Assembly (NCBI RefSeq): GCF_004332295.1
Contig: NZ_RXLP01000004.1
Location: forward strand, 1 to 64,000
DNA length: 64,000 nucleotides
Reading direction: 5' to 3'
Source: Alloscardovia theropitheci
GTDB lineage: Bacteria > Actinomycetota > Actinomycetes > Actinomycetales > Bifidobacteriaceae
The position numbers and the translations under genes were made by a program. Positions 8,234 through 17,997 of the stretch are shown one piece after another; positions within the stretch are counted from its first letter, which is position 1; the number at the start of each line of letters is the position of its first letter. The notes beneath the pieces are model-generated. The model did no database searches. It saw only the letters and a program-made list of their open reading frames with translations, and was not told the DNA's origin.

Positions 8234-10114
8234 ATGCCGAACAATATGGCTCACAATCAGCCAGGATCAACAGACCAGTCGTTGATACGTAATTTTTGTA
8301 TTATCGCCCATATCGACCATGGTAAGTCTACTGTCGCTGATCGTATTTTGCAATTGAGCGGAATCGTTGAGCAACGTGAAATGCGCGATCGTTTTCTTGA
8401 CCGCATGGACATTGAGCAAGAACGCGGTATTACTATTAAATCGCAGGCAGTTCGCGTACCATGGGTTGTGGATGGAACGGAATATACCCTTGGTATGATT
8501 GATACTCCGGGACACGTTGACTTCTCTTACGAAGTTTCACGTTCCTTGGCGGCATGTGAGGGTGCTGTTCTACTTGTAGATGCTACACAAGGTATTGAAG
8601 CTCAGACATTGTCGAATCTATATATGGCAATGGATAACGACTTGGCTATTATCCCTGTGCTCAACAAAATTGATTTACCAAGTGCAGAGCCAGACAAACA
8701 TGCTGATGAGATAGCCGGCCTTCTCGGTATTGATGCTAGTGAAGTTCTTCGCGTATCTGGTAAAACTGGTGAAGGTGTTGATGAGCTGCTTAATCGCATA
8801 GTTGCAGAAATCCCAGCGCCTACAGGAATTTCTGAAGATCCAGCACGAGCTCTCATTTTTGATTCCGTATATGATTCATACCGTGGAATTGTTACATACA
8901 TTCGTATGGTCGATGGTGAGCTCAAGAATCGTCAGAAGATTCGGATGATGGGGTTGGGCACAGTTCATGACCCAATCGAACTCGGTGTTATTAGCCCGGA
9001 AATGCAACCAACAAAGGCATTAGGAGCTGGTGAGGTTGGCTATATTATCACTGGTGTAAAGGATGTGAGCCAATCAAAAGTTGGTGATACGATCACGGCA
9101 GAGAGCGCTTCAGCGCAACAGCCACTCCCTGGTTATCGAGATCCACAGCCTATGGTGTACGCGGGTCTGTTCCCAATTGATAATGCCCAATTCCCAGATC
9201 TAAGAGATGCACTGGATAAACTTAAACTAAACGATGCTGCTTTAGTGTATGAACCAGAAACATCGGTGGCCTTGGGCTTTGGGTTCCGTTGTGGGTTCTT
9301 GGGATTGCTCCATATGGAAATCGTATCAGAGCGTTTGCGTCGAGAATTCGGCCTTGACCTTATCTCGACAGCTCCTTCGGTAACCTACGACGTTACAATG
9401 GAAGATCGAAGTGAACATCATGTCACTAATCCAAGTGAATTCCCAGAAGGAAAAGTCCGCTCAGTTACAGAACCGATGGTTGCTGCCGATATTATCTTGC
9501 CAAAAGAATTCATCGGGGCAGTTATGGAACTTTGTCAAGATCATCGTGGAAACATGGGAACGATGGAATACATCTCGCCTGAACGAGTCGAAATGCATTA
9601 CACCATGCCGCTGGCGGAAATTGTTTTTGACTTCTTTGATCAGCTGAAGAGTCGCACTAAGGGATACGCTAGTTTGGATTATCACGAATCCGGTGAACAA
9701 ACTGCCGACCTTGTGAAGGTTGATATCCTTATTCAGGGAGAAACTGTTGATGCTTTTAGTGCAATCGTGCATCGTGATAAAGCGTATTCATATGGTGTCA
9801 TGATGACGAAGAAGTTACGCGAACTCATTCCGCGTCAGCAGTTTGAAATTCCAATTCAGGCTGCTATTGGATCTCGAATCATTGCTCGCGAAACGATTCG
9901 TGCTTTGCGCAAGGACGTTTTAGCTAAATGTTATGGTGGCGATATTACGAGAAAGCGCAAACTTCTTGAAAAGCAAAAAGCCGGTAAGAAGCGCATGAAG
10001 ATGCTGGGGCATGTGGAAGTTCCGCAAGAAGCATTTATTGCAGCGCTGTCTACTGATGAGCCAACAGATCGCGATACCAAAGATAAGATTCGCGCTGCTC
10101 AGAAAGCTAATTAA
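8234..10114 (+). CDS. lepA: Elongation factor 4 (back-translocating GTPase LepA)
   Basis: A 626-residue ribosome-associated GTPase of the EF-G-like family. The G domain shows G1 AHIDHGKST, the switch region [11 protein letters not shown]3 DTPGH and G4 NKID. Domains II-III follow, then the LepA-specific C-terminal domain with [19 protein letters not shown], which replaces EF-G domain IV. The ATG at 8234 is chosen because AAGGAAGG lies just upstream (8221-8228); the frame extends farther 5' without a ribosome site. hemW follows after 2 nt, so the two are probably co-transcribed. Confidence 0.98.
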   Translation: MPNNMAHNQPGSTDQSLIRNFCIIAHIDHGKSTVADRILQLSGIVEQREMRDRFLDRMDIEQERGITIKSQAVRVPWVVDGTEYTLGMIDTPGHVDFSYEVSRSLAACEGAVLLVDATQGIEAQTLSNLYMAMDNDLAIIPVLNKIDLPSAEPDKHADEIAGLLGIDASEVLRVSGKTGEGVDELLNRIVAEIPAPTGISEDPARALIFDSVYDSYRGIVTYIRMVDGELKNRQKIRMMGLGTVHDPIELGVISPEMQPTKALGAGEVGYIITGVKDVSQSKVGDTITAESASAQQPLPGYRDPQPMVYAGLFPIDNAQFPDLRDALDKLKLNDAALVYEPETSVALGFGFRCGFLGLLHMEIVSERLRREFGLDLISTAPSVTYDVTMEDRSEHHVTNPSEFPEGKVRSVTEPMVAADIILPKEFIGAVMELCQDHRGNMGTMEYISPERVEMHYTMPLAEIVFDFFDQLKSRTKGYASLDYHESGEQTADLVKVDILIQGETVDAFSAIVHRDKAYSYGVMMTKKLRELIPRQQFEIPIQAAIGSRIIARETIRALRKDVLAKCYGGDITRKRKLLEKQKAGKKRMKMLGHVEVPQEAFIAALSTDEPTDRDTKDKIRAAQKAN

Positions 10115-10116
10115 TA

Positions 10117-11349
10117 GTGAACCATTTCCAGCTTCCTATGGAAGAGAAATCATTGTCATATGGTGTAGAGCAGAAAAAATCTACACCATATGAAGTATAC
10201 GTACATGTACCATTTTGCTTACGTCGCTGCGGCTACTGCGACTTTAACACTTACACTGCAGTCGACCTCGGCGGTGGTGTAAGCCGAACATCGTATGCGG
10301 ATATAGTCATACGAGAGATGAACATTGTAAAGCGCTGGCAAGAAGAGCACAATATCTTGGAACCACCTGCGCATACCGTATTTTTTGGGGGTGGCACGCC
10401 TACGATACTTCCCGCACATGACCTCGTGCGTATTTTACATGCGATTGATCAACTATGGGGGATTGAGCAGGGTGCGGAGATTACAACAGAGGCAAATCCT
10501 GATACAGTCGATGCGGATTATCTTAAGGAAATTTATGATGGCGGTTTTAACCGTGTATCTTTTGGTATGCAATCAGCAGTGCCACATGTGCTGAAAACTC
10601 TTGATCGCACGCATGATCAGGAAAATGTTATTTCAAATATTGATGTTGCCAAGCGCATTGGTTTACGGTCAAGTATTGATTTGATTTATGGAACTCCTGG
10701 CGAAAGTTTAGTCGACTGGAAAACTTCGGTACGAGCTGCGCTTAATCTTGACATTGACCATATCTCTGCTTATGCTTTGTCACTTGAGCCAAATACAAAA
10801 ATGGGTCGAATGATCGCGGCAGGAAAATTGGAACAGCCCGATGATGACGATGAAGCCGTTAAATACGAAATTGCGGATGATATGTTTGAATCGTCTGGAT
10901 TATCATGGTATGAGGTGTCAAATTGGAGCACACCGGGAAACGAATCTCAACATAATTTAGGATATTGGCATAATGTCGACTGGGCAGGGCTCGGTCCAGG
11001 TGCGCATTCGCATTATAATAAAGCAAAGATTCGATCATGGGATATAGCGCATCCAAAGATGTGGGGAAATTCCATACAAAATGATGAAATTCCTTGGGCA
11101 GATAGTGAACACATTGATGATCAAATGAATATTGAAGAGATGGCGATTTTGGGCTTGCGTTTGCGTGATGGTCTCAATATCGAGCAATTCGAAAGAGCTG
11201 CAGGTATGAAGATTCCAGAAGTTACTCTTGATGAACTTCTGCGCGAAGGATTAGCAACTCTATCGCATGGACATCTGATAGCTACAAGACGAGGGCGATT
11301 GCTTAACGATTCAATGATAAGTCAAATTTTATCGGCAGTTGGAATTTAA
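10117..11349 (+). CDS. hemW: Radical SAM heme chaperone HemW (HemN-like)
   Basis: A ~410-residue radical SAM protein. The [4Fe-4S] motif CLRRCGYC is near residue 33, followed by FFGGGTPTIL and GMQSAVPHVLKTLDRTHD, and a C-terminal HemN-type domain from about residue 300. The first cluster motif (CX3CX2C without the extra Cys of true HemN) points to HemW, which binds heme and hands it to target proteins, rather than coproporphyrinogen oxidase. Start uncertain: GTG 10117 or ATG 10138, neither with a good ribosome site; the gene follows lepA by 2 nt and may rely on coupling. Confidence 0.93.
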   Translation: MNHFQLPMEEKSLSYGVEQKKSTPYEVYVHVPFCLRRCGYCDFNTYTAVDLGGGVSRTSYADIVIREMNIVKRWQEEHNILEPPAHTVFFGGGTPTILPAHDLVRILHAIDQLWGIEQGAEITTEANPDTVDADYLKEIYDGGFNRVSFGMQSAVPHVLKTLDRTHDQENVISNIDVAKRIGLRSSIDLIYGTPGESLVDWKTSVRAALNLDIDHISAYALSLEPNTKMGRMIAAGKLEQPDDDDEAVKYEIADDMFESSGLSWYEVSNWSTPGNESQHNLGYWHNVDWAGLGPGAHSHYNKAKIRSWDIAHPKMWGNSIQNDEIPWADSEHIDDQMNIEEMAILGLRLRDGLNIEQFERAAGMKIPEVTLDELLREGLATLSHGHLIATRRGRLLNDSMISQILSAVGI

Positions 11350-11458
11350 AAATCGCGATTCACGCCATTCGTCAAGGATTAACCGCTATACTAGGTGCAG
11401 GTTATTCGTGTAGACACTTGCGACTGAAAGAGCAGTTGTCAACAAAAGGGGAGTAAAC

Positions 11459-12274
11459 ATGGCTAACAGAGCAGAACGTCGCGCTCAGGCAAAGCGTCAA
11501 CGTCGTGGTCAGGCAGAGCCACAGCCAGGAACAACACGCTCACGTGAGGGATTGCTTGATGAACAGTCTCTACAGGAGCGATCCGTGCGTTTGCAGAACA
11601 AGTCGAAGGGCGCTTGGGTTCCAACTAGTTCAACGTTACAGGCGGAAGATGACTCAGACGTAATTCCATCTGCAGATCCGAAAGTGCGTGCAGCAAGTAA
11701 TGAACAACGTGCAACAAAGAAAGAACGCAAACTACGTGAGCGCGCCATGAAAGAACTCTTACGCGAGGAAAAAGAACGTGAAAAGGAAGCAGGTCGTTCT
11801 GCATTCGCGCGTTCTCCTCGATGGTGGGGATCTTTATGCGCGTGGGTAGTTGCTGGAATTTCCCTTATTGCTGCGATTGCATTCTTTGTTACTAATCATC
11901 ATGCTCGTGGTGCTGCAAGCATTGTTGTTTTCGTTATAGCTCTCATTGCTTTGGCTATTATCGCCCGTACTGAGCCAGAGAATGAAATTGAGGAATTAGC
12001 TCGCCAAGATCGCATGGATGATATCCGTCAGGCTCAAAATGCTGGTCAGCGTAAAGCACAAGCGCATTCGTTGAGCTGGTGGGTACGTGTATTGAACTGG
12101 ATATTAATTGTGGTGTCCGCTCTTGCATTTATGTCGTTGCTTTTCTGGACGGCATCTGTATGGGTTATTATGGGTATCGCAATAGCGTTTGGCGTAGGCG
12201 TGCTTAATCTGTTTATTGTTGCTCGACCATCTGATGAAAATCCTCATCTTGACCAGTACGGTACTGCGTTATAA
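11459..12274 (+). CDS. Conserved membrane protein of unknown function
   Basis: A 271-residue protein. Residues 1-120 are highly charged and cytoplasmic (MANRAERRAQAKRQRRGQ at the start and an Arg/Glu/Lys-rich helix around 85-112). Four hydrophobic segments follow in two hairpins, about residues 125-145, 150-168, 207-227 and 232-252, separated by a charged loop with EIEELARQDRMDDIRQAQ. The N-terminus is typical of small actinobacterial membrane proteins. The gene is monocistronic; the ATG at 11459 is preceded by AAAAGGGGAG. No function can be named. Confidence 0.85.
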   Translation: MANRAERRAQAKRQRRGQAEPQPGTTRSREGLLDEQSLQERSVRLQNKSKGAWVPTSSTLQAEDDSDVIPSADPKVRAASNEQRATKKERKLRERAMKELLREEKEREKEAGRSAFARSPRWWGSLCAWVVAGISLIAAIAFFVTNHHARGAASIVVFVIALIALAIIARTEPENEIEELARQDRMDDIRQAQNAGQRKAQAHSLSWWVRVLNWILIVVSALAFMSLLFWTASVWVIMGIAIAFGVGVLNLFIVARPSDENPHLDQYGTAL

Positions 12275-12294
12275 TATAGCGCAAACAAGCTTGG

Positions 12295-12320
12295 AGGCTG
12301 ACGATTAACATCGTCAGCCT
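12295..12320 (+). terminator. Terminator
   Basis: 11-bp perfect stem (12295-12305 with 12310-12320), 4-nt loop TAAC, followed by the T-rich TATGTTTATA. Confidence 0.75.
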
Positions 12321-12381
12321 TATGTTTATATAACTGAGGCTTAAAACTCCTTTTCGATTTCAATTCATGAGTGAGGAACAT

Positions 12382-13281
12382 ATGAGCAATCCTTCAATCG
12401 TTACTTTCAGAGATGTCATGTTTCGCAGGCAGCGTCGTACGATTATTGCTGATGTCAATATAGATATCAAGCAAGGCGAGAAATGGATAATCTTTGGTCC
12501 AAACGGTATCGGTAAATCAACGATGATTTCGATGATGGCAACTCGTCTTTTCCCAAGTAGTGGAACTGTGGATATTCTTGGGAATCGTTTGGGTAAGGTG
12601 AATGTTTTCTCCTATCGACAAAAAATCGGTTTAGCATCTAACTCGCTTAATCGTGCTTTTGACCCCTTAGAAGATCCTCAAGATGCCATAGTGTCTGCTG
12701 TTAACGGGCATGTGGGAAATTGGCACAACGAATACACTCAAGAGCAGTATAGGAAAGCGCGCGAATTAATGAGTCGATATGATATCGAGTATTTGGCGGG
12801 TAAACAGATGTATAAGCTGTCTGAAGGCGAACGAACACGAGTGGGGATTTGTCGTGCATTGATGGCAGATCCAGAACTGCTTATTCTTGATGAGCCGACA
12901 ACTGGCTTAGACCTAGGAGGTCGCGAATTAGTAGTGGACGCATTGCATGAATTTGCGCGTCTCGATGATGCGCAAAATTCTAGCGTAAGCCAAACTGCTG
13001 TACTCGTAACTCACCGATTGGAAGAAATTCCTCAGAGCTTTACTCATATTGCGATTTTGGGACGTTTAGATGATCAACGCACAGCACAGATAAATGCGGA
13101 AATAGGAAAGCCGGAGCAGATGAGTGCAGATGGTTATGAAACGTTTAATCCAAATCCGGGAAGTATCATTTTTACTGGTTCTTTAGAAGAAGGATTGACA
13201 GATGAACGGCTAAGTTCACTTTTTGATATGGATTTACACGTGGTTCATGAGAATAATCGGTGGGCAGCTTTTGCTCGTTAA
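12382..13281 (+). CDS. ABC transporter-type ATP-binding protein
   Basis: A 299-residue single ATPase domain. Walker A is GPNGIGKST, the signature is LSEGERTRVG (variant of LSGGQ), Walker B is [12 protein letters not shown] and the H-loop is VTHRLEEI. The family resembles the YlmA/ModF-like ATPases that have no obvious permease; no permease gene is beside it. The ATG at 12382 is preferred to 12367 because GAGG sits 5 nt before it. A ~70-residue C-terminal extension follows the H-loop, of unknown role. Confidence 0.88.
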   Translation: MSNPSIVTFRDVMFRRQRRTIIADVNIDIKQGEKWIIFGPNGIGKSTMISMMATRLFPSSGTVDILGNRLGKVNVFSYRQKIGLASNSLNRAFDPLEDPQDAIVSAVNGHVGNWHNEYTQEQYRKARELMSRYDIEYLAGKQMYKLSEGERTRVGICRALMADPELLILDEPTTGLDLGGRELVVDALHEFARLDDAQNSSVSQTAVLVTHRLEEIPQSFTHIAILGRLDDQRTAQINAEIGKPEQMSADGYETFNPNPGSIIFTGSLEEGLTDERLSSLFDMDLHVVHENNRWAAFAR

Positions 13282-13317
13282 GAAGCTTTGAGAAGTAACT
13301 ATCCTAATACTTTAATT

Positions 13318-13355
13318 TATTTATTTAGTTGCATATTTGACGAACTAAATAAATA
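13318..13355. promoter_or_regulatory. Perfect inverted repeat, likely MarR operator
   Basis: 13-bp perfect arms (13318-13330 and 13343-13355) around 12 bp. It lies directly upstream of marR and its 3' edge overlaps the AGGAG at 13355-13359, so binding or RNA folding here could block both transcription and translation start of the leader peptide. The arm core TTTAGTT/AACTAAA suits a winged-helix dimer site. No binding data. Confidence 0.55.
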
Positions 13356-13366
13356 GGAGTATCTTA

Positions 13367-13414
13367 ATGTCAAGTAAAAGAAAACTTAAGATTGCAAAGA
13401 AGAATTATGGATAG
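13367..13414 (+). CDS. Possible 15-residue leader peptide before marR
   Basis: An ATG at 13367 follows AGGAG at a 7-nt spacing, a better ribosome site than that of marR. It encodes MSSKRKLKIAKKNYG, rich in Lys/Arg, and stops inside the first codons of marR (TAG 13412-13414, marR ATG 13407). If translated it would couple marR expression to ribosome flow. It may simply be chance; evidence is limited to the ribosome site and overlap. Confidence 0.3.
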   Translation: MSSKRKLKIAKKNYG

Positions 13415-14009
13415 ACGTCAAATATATACAAACTTGTCGCGTCTTGGTCACCAGCCTTCCTTTATCTTCGCAGCACAATTTGGTGTTAATCGCAACAATA
13501 GTATTGCAACTTTGCGGCTGCTCAATGAGAAAGGGAAACTGACTGCTGGGCAGATTGCACAGTCTCTGAGTATCACTCCCGCTAGTGTGACAAATATTAT
13601 TAAGAAATTGGAGGCTGCTCATGTTGCTCAACGTATTAAGTCTGAAGAGGACTCACGAGTGACCTATGTGGTTATTACTGATTCTGGGAAAAAATTGTTG
13701 CGTGATACAAGTGAGGCATCACAGTCTATGACTGACGCGCTTTTTGCAGGTTTTAGCGACAGTGAGATTGATCAGTTGAACAGTTTTCTGGACAGGTTGT
13801 ACGTGAATATAACTGATGAACAGTTTAGTTCGTTCATAAAATCGATTTTTGTTAGCGATGATCAATGGGATGCTATGGCACAATTGAGCACTCATTTTGA
13901 ACGCGCTCGTGAAATCATGATGTCGTCACAAGATCAAGTTGAGTTTCGACAGAAGTACTATTCTGAGATGAAAAAATGGCATTCTCAGATAGCGCAAGTA
14001 GACGAATAG
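13407..14009 (+). CDS. MarR-family transcriptional regulator
   Basis: A 200-residue winged-helix regulator. The DNA-binding part shows LTAGQIAQSLSITPASVTNI (recognition helix) and the wing KSEEDSRVTYVVITDSGKKL. The C-terminus is longer than usual (~60 residues after the dimer helices). It is followed after 36 nt by two ABC exporter genes, so it most likely represses its own operon through the palindrome at 13318-13355 and senses a toxic compound. The ATG at 13407 is preferred over a TTG at 13392; AGAAG precedes it. Confidence 0.93.
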   Translation: MDRRQIYTNLSRLGHQPSFIFAAQFGVNRNNSIATLRLLNEKGKLTAGQIAQSLSITPASVTNIIKKLEAAHVAQRIKSEEDSRVTYVVITDSGKKLLRDTSEASQSMTDALFAGFSDSEIDQLNSFLDRLYVNITDEQFSSFIKSIFVSDDQWDAMAQLSTHFERAREIMMSSQDQVEFRQKYYSEMKKWHSQIAQVDE

Positions 14010-14045
14010 GCATAAACATTTAGTAAAGATAAGAAAGGTGCACGA

Positions 14046-15803
14046 ATGCTTGCACTATGGAAAAAGTATCTGGGCAGTCATTGGATTGAAGTAAGTCTGC
14101 TCGTACTAGTTCAAATTATTCAAACAATTTTGAATCTATATTTGCCAAATCTTCAGGCAGATATTATTAATGACGGAGTTACAGCCGGAGACACCGATAA
14201 AGTGTGGAGCATCGGCTGGACCATGATGATAGTCGCTACTATACAAATCGTAGCTAATGTGATAGCGGTATATTACTCGACACGTGTCGCGATGCGTATG
14301 GGATATGAAATTAGACGAGATTATTTCTCTTCCGTGGAAAAGCTATCATTGCATGAAATTGAAACATTCTCTGCTGGATCATTAATCACACGAGCGACCA
14401 ATGACGTACAGCAAGTGCAGCAAACTACAATGCAATCGATGCTTATTATTTTGCAGGCGCCGATTATGTTTGTCGGCGGTATCATTATGGCTGCCCGACA
14501 AGATGGCCCATTGACATGGTCTTTCGCTGTAATCGTACCAATTATTCTTATTTTCGTCGGTATTGTTATGAGTCAACTTGGGCCGTTGTTCAAGAAATTG
14601 CAAACGCAACTCGATAGCGTTAATAAGCTCATACGTGAACAAATTAGTGGTGTACGAGTAATTCGCGCATTTGTACGAGAAAAGACAGAACATGAGCGTT
14701 TCGAGGAAAGTAATAACACGTTATACGGCGTTGTACTGAACTTAGGACGTTGGATGGGTGTGGCCATTCCAATTATGTTCTTCATTATCAACGTTTCAAA
14801 CGTTGCGATAATGTGGTTTGGCGGACATCGAATCGAATCAGGTGAGATGGGAATTGGTTCTCTTCAAGCATTTATTCAATATCTGATGATTATGCTTATG
14901 GGACTCATGATGGCAACTATGATGTCTGCTATGCTTCCACGCGCTGCCGTCTCTGCAAAGCGTATTAATGAAGTTCTTAACTCGCACAGCACAATTACGG
15001 CACCTGAGCATCCATATGTGAATGAAGATCCACAAGGAGTTCTGGAATTCAAGAATGTTTCATTCTCCTATCCTGGTGCTGAAGATCCAGTACTGAAAGA
15101 TATTTCTTTTAGCGCTAGACCTGGTCAGACGGTTGCTTTTATAGGTGCTACCGGTTCAGGAAAGTCGACGATTATTCGACTTGCTTCACGTATGTTTGAT
15201 GTAACTGATGGAGAAATATTACTGGACGGTCATAATGTGAAAGAGTATGATCCGCTGCAATTAGCTCGTCTATTTGCTCCTGTTCCGCAAAAATCGATTC
15301 TTTTTGCTGGTACTATTCGCTCGAATTTGCTCTATGGTAATCCAGATGCAAGTGATGACCAATTATGGGAAGCGCTTCGCATTGCGCAAGCAGAAGACTT
15401 CGTCAAAGAAATTCCTGAAGGTCTTGACGCACACGTTGCACAAGGCGGAACGAATTTCTCGGGTGGACAAAAACAAAGATTATGTATCGCTCGAGCTGTA
15501 GTACGACGACCATATATCTATTCGTTCGATGATTCATTCTCAGCTTTAGATATGGCGACCGACCGTAGACTTCATGAAGCTTTAGAGCCAATTACACGAA
15601 ATGCTACACAATTGCTTGTTGCCCAGCGTGCATCATCTATTCGCCATGCGGATGTCATTATTGTGATGGAAGACGGTAGGATAGCAGGTCAGGGTACGCA
15701 TGAGGAATTAATGCAAAACAATGATATCTATCGCGAAATTGTTGAATCTCAAGGGGGACAAGGTCCAGATATTGAATCCCTCAGTATAGAAGGTGAGGAA
15801 TAG
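14046..15803 (+). CDS. Heterodimeric ABC multidrug exporter subunit, degenerate ATP site
   Basis: A 585-residue half-transporter: six-helix membrane domain (about residues 15-300) and an ATPase domain (about 330-570). Walker A is GATGSGKST and the signature is the consensus FSGGQKQR. However, the catalytic Glu after Walker B is Asp (SFDDSFSALD) and the H-loop His is Gln (LLVAQRASSI). This is the pattern of the non-catalytic partner in heterodimeric exporters such as BmrCD, LmrCD and TM287/288: it supplies a proper signature to the partner's active site while its own Walker site is inactive. ATG with AAAGG upstream; next gene starts 1 nt after the stop. Confidence 0.94.
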   Translation: MLALWKKYLGSHWIEVSLLVLVQIIQTILNLYLPNLQADIINDGVTAGDTDKVWSIGWTMMIVATIQIVANVIAVYYSTRVAMRMGYEIRRDYFSSVEKLSLHEIETFSAGSLITRATNDVQQVQQTTMQSMLIILQAPIMFVGGIIMAARQDGPLTWSFAVIVPIILIFVGIVMSQLGPLFKKLQTQLDSVNKLIREQISGVRVIRAFVREKTEHERFEESNNTLYGVVLNLGRWMGVAIPIMFFIINVSNVAIMWFGGHRIESGEMGIGSLQAFIQYLMIMLMGLMMATMMSAMLPRAAVSAKRINEVLNSHSTITAPEHPYVNEDPQGVLEFKNVSFSYPGAEDPVLKDISFSARPGQTVAFIGATGSGKSTIIRLASRMFDVTDGEILLDGHNVKEYDPLQLARLFAPVPQKSILFAGTIRSNLLYGNPDASDDQLWEALRIAQAEDFVKEIPEGLDAHVAQGGTNFSGGQKQRLCIARAVVRRPYIYSFDDSFSALDMATDRRLHEALEPITRNATQLLVAQRASSIRHADVIIVMEDGRIAGQGTHEELMQNNDIYREIVESQGGQGPDIESLSIEGEE

Positions 15804-15804
15804 G

Positions 15805-17757
15805 ATGGCGAGAAATTCTGTATCTCCTGTAGCGAAGAAGGGGCAACGTTCACGCACATTAGGGCGTCTCATTGGATATCTCTTCCATGAATCATGGCGA
15901 ATGGCAGTTATGATTCTGGCTGGAATTGTCGGAGTTGCTTTAATCGTATTAGCTCCAAAAGTTCTAGCCCGCGGCACTGATGTTCTTTTCTCAGGAATCC
16001 TTGGATCGATGCTCAAGAATACGATGCATCTTCCAGATGGAACTCCTATGAGCACCGTTGTAGACATGCTCAAGCAGAACGGCCAAGGCAATCTTGCAAC
16101 TATGCTGTCAAGCTACAACGTAGAAGTTGGCAAAGGCGTTGATTGGAATGCCTTCCTGCAAATTATTCTGATAACTGTAGGCATTTATGTACTTGGTATA
16201 ATCTTTAGATTTATTCAAAACTTTACGATGGCTCGCATTACTACAAATGTAGTGTATCGTATGCGCAATGAGATTGCCGAAAAAATTGATCGCCTCCCAC
16301 TGAGCTACTTCGATCGCGTACCTCGTGGTGAGGTAATGAGCCGAACGACAAACGATGTAGATAACGTGCAGCAGTCGTTGCAACAGATGCTATCAGAGTT
16401 CTTTTTCTCAATTTTCCAATTCATCGCAACAGTAATAATGATGCTGACAATCTCACCAATGCTTACCTTGATTGCAATGATTGTCATTCCTGTTTTGCTC
16501 CTTGTTATCTCTGGAATTTTGAAGCTCACTCAACCACAATTCGTTAAGCAATGGGATAGCACTGGTAAGGTTAATTCTCACGTAGAAGAAATGTTCTCTG
16601 GGCATATGGTAGTACGAGCATATGGTCAAGAGAGCAGAGCTGAAGAAGATTTTGATGAGTACAATAAAGATTTGTATAAGTCGAGTTTCTTTGCTTCATT
16701 TATGTCGAGCTTAATGAATCCACTTACTTCTTTTGCTGGAAATGTATCCTTTATTATCGTTGCAGTTTATGGCGGATTACGCGTTATTAACGGACAACTA
16801 ACATTGGGTGATTTGCAAGCATTTACACAATACTCACGTCAAACTACTCAGCCATTAGGTCAGCTTGCATCTATGGGATCTATGCTTCAATCTGCGATAG
16901 CAAGCTCACAGCGTATCTTCGAATTCCTTGATGCCGAAGAAGAACAACAAGAAGATCCACTTACTCCTACACTTGCCTCACGAGTTGCTAAGAGTGGCGG
17001 GGTACAAGGACATGTCGAGTTCGATCATGTTGCGTTCTCATACAATGACAAGAACCCACTTATTCAAGATTTGTCTATTGACGCGAAACCAGGTGAGACA
17101 ATTGCTATTGTAGGTCCAACGGGCGCAGGTAAGACCACTCTTGTAAATCTGCTCATGCGTTTCTATGAGATTAACAGTGGAAGTATTCGACTTGATGGTG
17201 TAAAGACGAATGAACTTACTCGTCAAGACTTGCGCAGCCATTTCGGAATGGTTCTTCAAGATACGTGGCTATTCGAAGGCACAATTAGAGATAATCTCTT
17301 CTATGGTGTACACGACAAATCCTTACGTACAGAAGATCGACTTCTCGAAGCTGCACGCGCAACTCACGTCGACGAATTCGTACGACGACTTCCAAATGGA
17401 TATGACACGATTATGAGTGATGATTCATCTGAATTATCACAGGGCGAGAAGCAATTGTTGACTATTTGTCGGGCATATTTATCCGATCCTGATATCTTAA
17501 TCTTGGATGAAGCTACGAGTTCTGTCGATACACGTACAGAGATGAAAGTACAAACTGCAATGAATACTTTGCGTACAGGACGTACAGCATTTGTTATTGC
17601 TCATCGTCTTTCAACAATTCGTGATGCTGACAAGATCCTGGTAGTTAATAAGGGTAATATCGTTGAGCAAGGAAATCATGATGAACTTCTCGCTCAAAAC
17701 GGTGTGTATGCAAATATGTATAATTCGCAGTTTGCTGGGAAGTCGGAGGACAACTAG
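15805..17757 (+). CDS. Heterodimeric ABC multidrug exporter subunit, catalytic
   Basis: A 650-residue half-transporter with an N-terminal membrane domain (first helix VAVMILAGIVGVALI-like region about residues 30-55, six helices to about 360) and an ATPase domain (about 400-630). Walker A GPTGAGKTT, Walker B with the catalytic Glu ILILDEATSSVD, H-loop VIAHRLST are intact. Its own signature is the variant ELSQGEKQ. This complements the partner, whose signature is consensus but whose Walker B/H-loop are altered. An extra loop of about 60 residues between the first two helices (SMLKNTMHLPDGTPMSTV) is present. ATG at 15805 with GAGG upstream, 1 nt after the partner's stop: tight coupling. Confidence 0.95.
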   Translation: MARNSVSPVAKKGQRSRTLGRLIGYLFHESWRMAVMILAGIVGVALIVLAPKVLARGTDVLFSGILGSMLKNTMHLPDGTPMSTVVDMLKQNGQGNLATMLSSYNVEVGKGVDWNAFLQIILITVGIYVLGIIFRFIQNFTMARITTNVVYRMRNEIAEKIDRLPLSYFDRVPRGEVMSRTTNDVDNVQQSLQQMLSEFFFSIFQFIATVIMMLTISPMLTLIAMIVIPVLLLVISGILKLTQPQFVKQWDSTGKVNSHVEEMFSGHMVVRAYGQESRAEEDFDEYNKDLYKSSFFASFMSSLMNPLTSFAGNVSFIIVAVYGGLRVINGQLTLGDLQAFTQYSRQTTQPLGQLASMGSMLQSAIASSQRIFEFLDAEEEQQEDPLTPTLASRVAKSGGVQGHVEFDHVAFSYNDKNPLIQDLSIDAKPGETIAIVGPTGAGKTTLVNLLMRFYEINSGSIRLDGVKTNELTRQDLRSHFGMVLQDTWLFEGTIRDNLFYGVHDKSLRTEDRLLEAARATHVDEFVRRLPNGYDTIMSDDSSELSQGEKQLLTICRAYLSDPDILILDEATSSVDTRTEMKVQTAMNTLRTGRTAFVIAHRLSTIRDADKILVVNKGNIVEQGNHDELLAQNGVYANMYNSQFAGKSEDN

Positions 17758-17808
17758 TACAGTAATCTGACATGTAAATCGTAAGATTGCAAACTAGACA
17801 GTGATAAT

Positions 17809-17848
17809 AAAGGTGTTCTTATTGATAAAACTAAGCACACCTTTTCTT
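17809..17848 (+). terminator. Terminator of the marR-exporter operon
   Basis: 13-bp stem with one mismatch (17809-17821 with 17832-17844) followed by TTTTCTTG; a typical Rho-independent terminator. Confidence 0.75.
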
Positions 17849-17997
17849 GTATGTATGTTCTTGTATGCATGGTTTTTCTATTCCGTGTCGTGGGAATGTT
17901 TTAACTCAGTATCAATAGATACAATGGTCTGAGTATCCTCTCATGTTTTGTCAGAGGAATTGGTTAGATAAGAATATTTTTCATAGAGGGAGCATAT

